Below, one piece after another: positions 58,543 through 64,000 of a stretch of DNA of 64,000 bases. The translations under genes were made by a program, and so were the position numbers. Numbering within the stretch: the stretch's first letter is position 1; every line of letters starts with the position of its first letter. Source of the DNA: Myoxocephalus aenaeus (Eukaryota; Chordata; Actinopteri; Perciformes; Cottidae); assembly GCA_038501785.1 (NCBI GenBank), contig JBAMJR010000170.1:620001-684000 (forward strand), in the 5' to 3' direction. The notes beneath the pieces were generated by a model. It was given only the letters and a program-made list of their open reading frames with translations, did no database searches and had not been told where the DNA came from.

Positions 58543-59645
58543 TCTGTAGACAAAGTATGTGGTGAAGTAAGAGATTGTAGTTAGTGGTGGAACGTCAGGA
58601 AGTAGGTTTACTCAATGTGTGATACTTAATACTAATCCAATTCATCAGGACATATTGTATTTTCTTCTACAGTACATTTATCTGACAAGATAAATCCAGT
58701 TTGAACATTAAAAGGCAAGTTTGGACCTGGGTCCAATTAAAGCCTTTTTCATAAATTTGATAAGCTCTGAACTTTTTCAGACAAGCGCTGGTGACATCAC
58801 TGCAGTGAATGGAGGAGAAACTTGTTTGACTTGTTTGTCAGTCTTGAACTTGTTTATTGTTCCGTACACAACAATGTTGAAACACACTTGGTTGTGGTTT
58901 GTTTGATCCATCGAAACATTCATATTGAGAAATACATTTTTTATGCGCAAATGTTCAGATTTTTTGCCAACCTCTGTCATATGAATATATCTGGTCCTTC
59001 AAAAATAAGTTTTAACGTTGTAAAAAGAAATGTAAAAGACTTAAATTCTATTGAAGAACGTTTTAAATTCACGTGGCTGTTTAAATCTTTTCTAAAGGTG
59101 TCCGTAAATAACCACCAATATATAATATTGGTATTATATAATAATGTAATAGTAGTATATATAGTATAATTTCGTTTCTGATAGCATTATACAATTACCC
59201 AACAAAACATAAAAAAAATATATAGTGAAAATATAGTATATAAAAAGGAAGGAGCTTTTTTTGCCAATAATCTGAGTGAGAAGATTAAATATTCATAGGA
59301 TACCTCAAGCAGCTCCAGGTCATCTTCCTCGTCCACTTGCTCAAGACCGAGACAATAAAAAATGTGAAAATGAATTCCCTATAACTCCACCGTGTAGGCT
59401 ACTAAACACAAGTTGAAAAGTTATCCACTTATGTAGGCTCAGGAAAGTCAACTGGACCAACAGCTTTGACTGTTCCAGTCCAACCTCCCGCCTCCCTGCA
59501 CAGACAGATGCACACACACACACACACATATGAATTGCATACTAATGAGTGTTCATGTTGGATCAATGCTTTATAAATGATGAATTAAGTGGTTATTCAT
59601 GCTTTACTGAGGCTAAATAGTGTGTAGTTATTATAAAGTGCTTTT

Positions 59646-59856
59646 TTTATAATCCTTTATTAATCCCACAGTGGGGGAATTTATTTACCCATCCTTAGTA
59701 ATTAATGAGCAGTGTGCGGCTATGAAGTGACCGGGGAGCAACTGGGGGTTCAGTGTCTTGGTCAAGGACACTTCCACATGCCAACTATTGGGAGACCAGG
59801 GATCGAACCGACTACCTTGTGGTTTCAGGACGAACACTCTCCCCATGAGCTACACA
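59646..59856 (-). repeat. tRNA-derived SINE, unit 4
   Basis: Same as 51,296-51,506, with the B-box region GATCGAACC (plus-strand view) retained. Confidence 0.75.
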
Positions 59857-59947
59857 TAGTACAAAACCACAAAGTACACGGACATAAAACGTCATTAATA
59901 AATACACTGCAAAATACCTGTACTTTTGTGGAAATGTTTACGTTACG

Positions 59948-60110
59948 CCGTTAACAGGTTACGCTTCTGCATGCGAGACAGCCAAGATTCTTTGCGACTC
60001 ACCGATTGTTGCAATTTTTTGATCTCACGGAGATCGGCTTTGTGTTGGGGCGTTGGTGCGTGAACATTTCTCTTCCTCCAAAGTCGGGCGTGACAAAACA
60101 AACGAGAACC
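59948..60110 (-). mobile_element. Rearranged hAT fragment, unit 4
   Basis: Copy of 51,598-51,760, again ending GAGAACCACTG followed by CTGGACACAGGCC. Confidence 0.55.
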
Positions 60111-60211
60111 ACTGCTGGACACAGGCCAACTGTCAACAGATATCCAATCAGATGAAAGCGTCAGAGGAGCCATTTAAGGTCACATACCTTCTCCTGTCAC
60201 CGCACCTTGCA

Positions 60212-61628
60212 ATTATTTTTTATTTTAGGATATGCAGGCTTGGCACATTTACAATTTTCTTGCCAAGTTCTCAGTACAGAATGTGCCTGAACTCCCTGGA
60301 TCCAAAAAGGCATACGTTTGCACCGTTTGGTTGTCCCTCTGGTTCTTGACTTTGACTGCAACAATGGAAAAGCTGGCATTATCTTCACAACCAGCCCCAA
60401 TATGGCCACCGGTCTGAGACATGGAAGTTGAAACACTTGGAGGGCTTACAGACCGTTGAGCTTGTTGTAAGGTTGTTCCTTTATCCTGCCGTTCTATATG
60501 AAGGACTCCTGGGTGCTTTTGGTGACACACATCGCAATCCAAGCGACTCCTGCAGTCTTTGCTGATGTGACCTACTTTTAGGCAACCAAAACCCCGTTCC
60601 TTGATAAAATTGATCTTATCACGATGTCCTTTCATTTTAAATTGTGGACATTTATCCAACGAGTGATAACTTTGTGAACAAAACAGACAGTTGTGAATGG
60701 AGGAAGACTTGTTCTTTTCTTCTGTATACTGAGTGCGGAATCCATCTTTAACTGCAGTAACATTGGTAGCAAAGCTACTTCCCTTTTACCTTTGCGTCAA
60801 GTGACTGATGTTGGAAGCCTTCAAGTTGGTGTGTTGTGAATCCTGAATGTTTCCAAAAAGTGGATCTGAGGCAATTCTGACCTGCTTTTCAATGAAGGCA
60901 ACAAGATCATTGAACATTGGTCTCCGGCCACTTCAGTCCTGCAGATCACAAGCAACACTTCTCCACCTTTCCCTTAACTTATAAGGAAGTTTCAAAATGA
61001 TGCTCCTCATATTGGATGGTAGGTCGAGTTCTTTCATGTGCATCATTTGCTCTGTTAGATTTGAGCATCCTCGCAGAAACAGAGAGAATGATTGTAATGC
61101 TTTAAGATCTTCACTTTTCACAGGTGTCCAGCTGAGAATCTTTTCCATATCGGCAGATGCAATTTTGTACTTGTTTCCAAAGTGCTCTGCTAGAAGACTT
61201 TTGGCTCAGTGGTATCCTTGCTCTGCAGGTAAATGTTGACAACTACACACCAAGTCTCTTGGCTGCCCCCTGGTGTATTGTTCGAGAAAGTGCAAACAGT
61301 CGCTCCAATTAGTAGTTTTCTCCTCCACTCCATTTTCAAAGGCTCTGATGAAAGACCTGTATTGAAGAGGGTCTCCATCAAACACAGGAATATTTCGTAC
61401 AGGAAGGACAGAGCACAGATTTTTCTGAACCAGCAGAGCGGCGATGTCATTTTGTCTTTGCATAACATTTACAATGTCATTCTGATAGTTCTCAGTCTGG
61501 GTTTGATGTTGCACACGTCCTGCTTGATTTTCAGTCATAGTTTGTCTGGCTGGCCTTTGTTTAGGCCTTACAACTGGTGCTTGAGTTGTGGGATCAGACA
61601 CAGAACAAACATGATCTTTTTTAGCCAT
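60212..61628 (-). pseudogene. BEL/Pao gag-protease block, unit 4 copy
   Basis: Same block as 51,862-53,283 but without the 5-bp duplication, so the first part of gag is open from 61,628 (and upstream from 61,718) to the TGA near 61,206. The later stop near 60,935 is shared with the unit 3 copy. The protease start reads FLDPGSSGTFC. All downstream pol domains are missing, at the same truncation point as in unit 3. Confidence 0.8.
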
Positions 61629-61649
61629 TTTATCTGGAACAAAAGTGTA

Positions 61650-62037
61650 GGCATTCAAAATCCAAAACGCTCCATCTGGCTCAATGCTGATGGATCCGTC
61701 TCGTCGGTTCAAAGGCAAGGTTTTTTACAGTTGTAGTGGCCATTTGTCCCGTAAATCGAATAAATCAATATAAATTAAAGAAAATAAACCAATATCAAAA
61801 GCCACTGATGGTTTGATTGCTATTTATTGTAACTCAAAATAATCAACAAACAAATAAACAAACAAAACGCCCCATGCTGCCTCTCCCGTGCTGACCTGTC
61901 GCTGGTGACGTGCTGAGCTGGTCTGAGCTGGTCTGGTAAAAAACCATAAGCCTACCCAGGTGCATCCCGGTCCTGTACCCGCCTACTCCATTAAGTACAC
62001 CAGGTGCCCAGGTGCCCACAGCATTACCCAATTAACA
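61650..62037 (-). mobile_element. BEL/Pao LTR, unit 4/5 junction
   Basis: Same as 53,305-53,692, starting TGTTAATTGGG on the minus strand at 62,037. Confidence 0.5.
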
Positions 62038-62348
62038 AACTAAAGACTAAGTAAACAACTATAAATAAACAATACTACCTGTGGAGAAAAATAACTTAAA
62101 ATATTAGTAAATAGCTCCTACACACAGCATAAGTGTTGCGTGACAAAAAAAGTTTGAGAATCACTGCTGGACACAGACCAACTGTCAACAGATATCCAAT
62201 CCGATGAGAGTGTCAGAGGAGCCGGTGACAGTCACATACCTTCTCCTGTCACCGCAGCTGGAAAATCTCCACCACATGCGCATGAGTGTGTAAATAAGCA
62301 AAGTGTGTAAATAAAGACAGTGACAGCTCTCGTACGATCACTCCACGT

Positions 62349-62394
62349 CATCCTTATCAATGATAAGCATCCATGCTTATGATTGATAAGGATG
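62349..62394. other. 46-bp near-perfect hairpin, unit 5
   Basis: Third copy of the hairpin described at 45,676-45,721, unchanged. Confidence 0.85.
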
Positions 62395-62631
62395 AGGCCA
62401 TAAGAAAACATGAGTAACGACATAGAGATGAACTTTTGATGGCAAACTAATTACATATGTTCATAGATTCTGGAGTATTTTTTTATTGAGGTTAGATCAG
62501 TTAAATATAATTTAATAAGGTCCATACTTCACCATTACCCCAACCTGTTTGGTTCCATGTAAACATGAATACTTTACATGTGTTTTCATCCATAACTTTT
62601 AGTCTACTTCAGTTATTAGATTATTGTTCCC

Positions 62632-62667
62632 ACAATCATGAAGGCACTTCAACAGTTGGCTATATAT

Positions 62668-62753
<86 letters not shown>

Positions 62754-62756
62754 AAC

Positions 62757-62826
<70 letters not shown>

Positions 62827-62850
62827 GCCAACTGTTGAACAGCCTTCATG

Positions 62851-62945
<95 letters not shown>
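62632..62945. repeat. TA-rich cruciform-forming repeat, unit 5
   Basis: Same arms as in unit 4 (right arm GAACAGCC). The tracts are the longest of the three units. The length changes here explain why the unit 4-to-5 period is 8,383 bp against 8,339 bp for unit 3-to-4. Confidence 0.85.
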
Positions 62946-62947
<2 letters not shown>

Positions 62948-63152
62948 GATCTTTTAATATAATTCCATAGTGTTTCTACCGTCAGTAACACAGGCAAGCA
63001 ATCCATCACTATTTAAAAATTGACTTCTCATTAATTAGAATTGGAAGATGTTCGTGGTTAATATCACTGAACCAGTTTGCTTGCGTGGTTAACGGCATCA
63101 GAGTCACGTCCACTCTATGTGTAGTGACAGTTCCCTCTCAATTAGAGAAAGA

Positions 63153-64000
63153 TCACCACCCCCTATAAAACGTGAGTATTTGATGCTGATCAAGCTCCTT
63201 GATCATTGCATACTCTGTATCTCCAGGATGCCCTCCAGTTTTTAACTTTTTGTTTCTGAGTCTTTCCCAGTAATGACTCCAGTTTCCATCACTGTCTGCT
63301 CCATAACCGAACACATGGACCTGGGAAGACAAAGGCAAACGCATTTAGAAACAGATAATGTGGTAAAAGCGTTCCTAAAATCTTACTAAATAACACGAGA
63401 TTACACACTTTGTCCTTCATCATCATGAGCATCCACTTGTCACTCATCAGTGTGTTACAACATTCTCTCAATCTAAAATAAAACCCACCTCGTCACAGAT
63501 ATGCAGAGCAAGAACCAACGCCATGAAGCCAGTGGATGGATAATAGCCTTTCTTCTGCAGCCACACTTCATGAACATACCTCATGAAAACTGGATTAAGG
63601 ACCATCATCTGTTAGGATCAGAATTAGGTTTTAAAGTATTATTATTACCTTTTGAGCGAAGAAAGTGTATTGATGAATGCATTCAGAAGAATACTCACCA
63701 AGTCTGGGTTTGCCTTGAGTCGTCTTTCTTTATATGAGCTGTTGAAAATAGCATGACATGTTAAACACAACCATTTCAAATGATTGGAAGCTTTTTCAAA
63801 ATGAAAACCATGGAGCATTCTGAAAGAAAAGCAACTCGACTTGAATTGAAATTGAAAATTATTACTCACATTCCTGTGTTGAGGGCCTTCGTAATCCACT
63901 CAAAATCCCGTATTTTATATGGAAAATACACAAGATGAGTGGTGTTGTCTAGATTCACAGAGCTCTCTGGATACATGACATGATGAGTAGTTCTGGTCCC
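63153..64000 (-). CDS. st3gal1-like: Gene 5: ST3Gal1-like sialyltransferase, cut by the window edge
   Basis: Exons 6 (63320-63153), 5 (63608-63489), 4 (63738-63699) and part of exon 3 (64000-63870) are present and open, with the same splice borders as gene 3. HYWERL matches gene 3, not gene 4. Exons 1-2 and the start lie beyond 64,000. From the 8.3-kb period the start codon would be expected near 66,900. Confidence 0.85.

Overview
This is vertebrate, almost certainly teleost fish, nuclear DNA. It is gene-poor, with intron-split genes, CpG-poor intergenic sequence, long (TA)n and (CA)n tracts, and typical fish repeats: an L2/Maui-type LINE with a TGAATTGAAT tail, a tRNA-derived AFC/V-SINE-like SINE, hAT, PIF/Harbinger and BEL/Pao elements. 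No bacterial-style genes, CRISPR arrays or rRNA genes are present.

Bases 1 to about 24,700 hold no gene I can name. They carry scattered repeats (TIR elements, a SINE, minisatellites, a clean 1,053-bp hAT with an 8-bp target duplication), one weak candidate exon (9,046-9,332, minus) and one plausible gene start on the plus strand. That start is a CpG-rich promoter with an RFX-type X-box fused to a CRE (17,492-17,512), a 5' exon ending in a good donor, and a second exon at 18,448-18,640.

From about 24,800 to the right edge the window is an amplified array of ST3Gal1-like sialyltransferase genes, all on the minus strand. I count five. Gene 1 (28,399-36,310) has six coding exons and an intact 321-residue reading frame, with introns swollen by transposons. 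Gene 2 (41,751-43,024) keeps only exons 1-3 and lacks the part encoding sialylmotifs S, III and VS. Genes 3 (46,431-50,203) and 4 (54,770-58,542) are near-identical, intact, 317 residues, and lie in a tandem unit of about 8.34 kb. Gene 5 (63,153 to beyond 64,000) is the start of the next unit and is cut by the window edge.

Each repeat unit also carries a hairpin, a TA-rich palindrome, a nested pair of hAT elements in intron 2, a SINE and a truncated BEL/Pao gag block with an LTR. Units 1 and 2 share instead a roughly 2.9-kb TIR element encoding a cysteine-rich N-terminal protein and a tesmin/TSO1-type CXC C-terminal piece. The left ends of its two copies are divergent, while the rest and the right flank are almost identical, which suggests that recombination between copies of this element helped build the array. 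The products would act in the Golgi, adding alpha-2,3 sialic acid to galactose on O-glycans or glycolipids; this is inferred from family membership.
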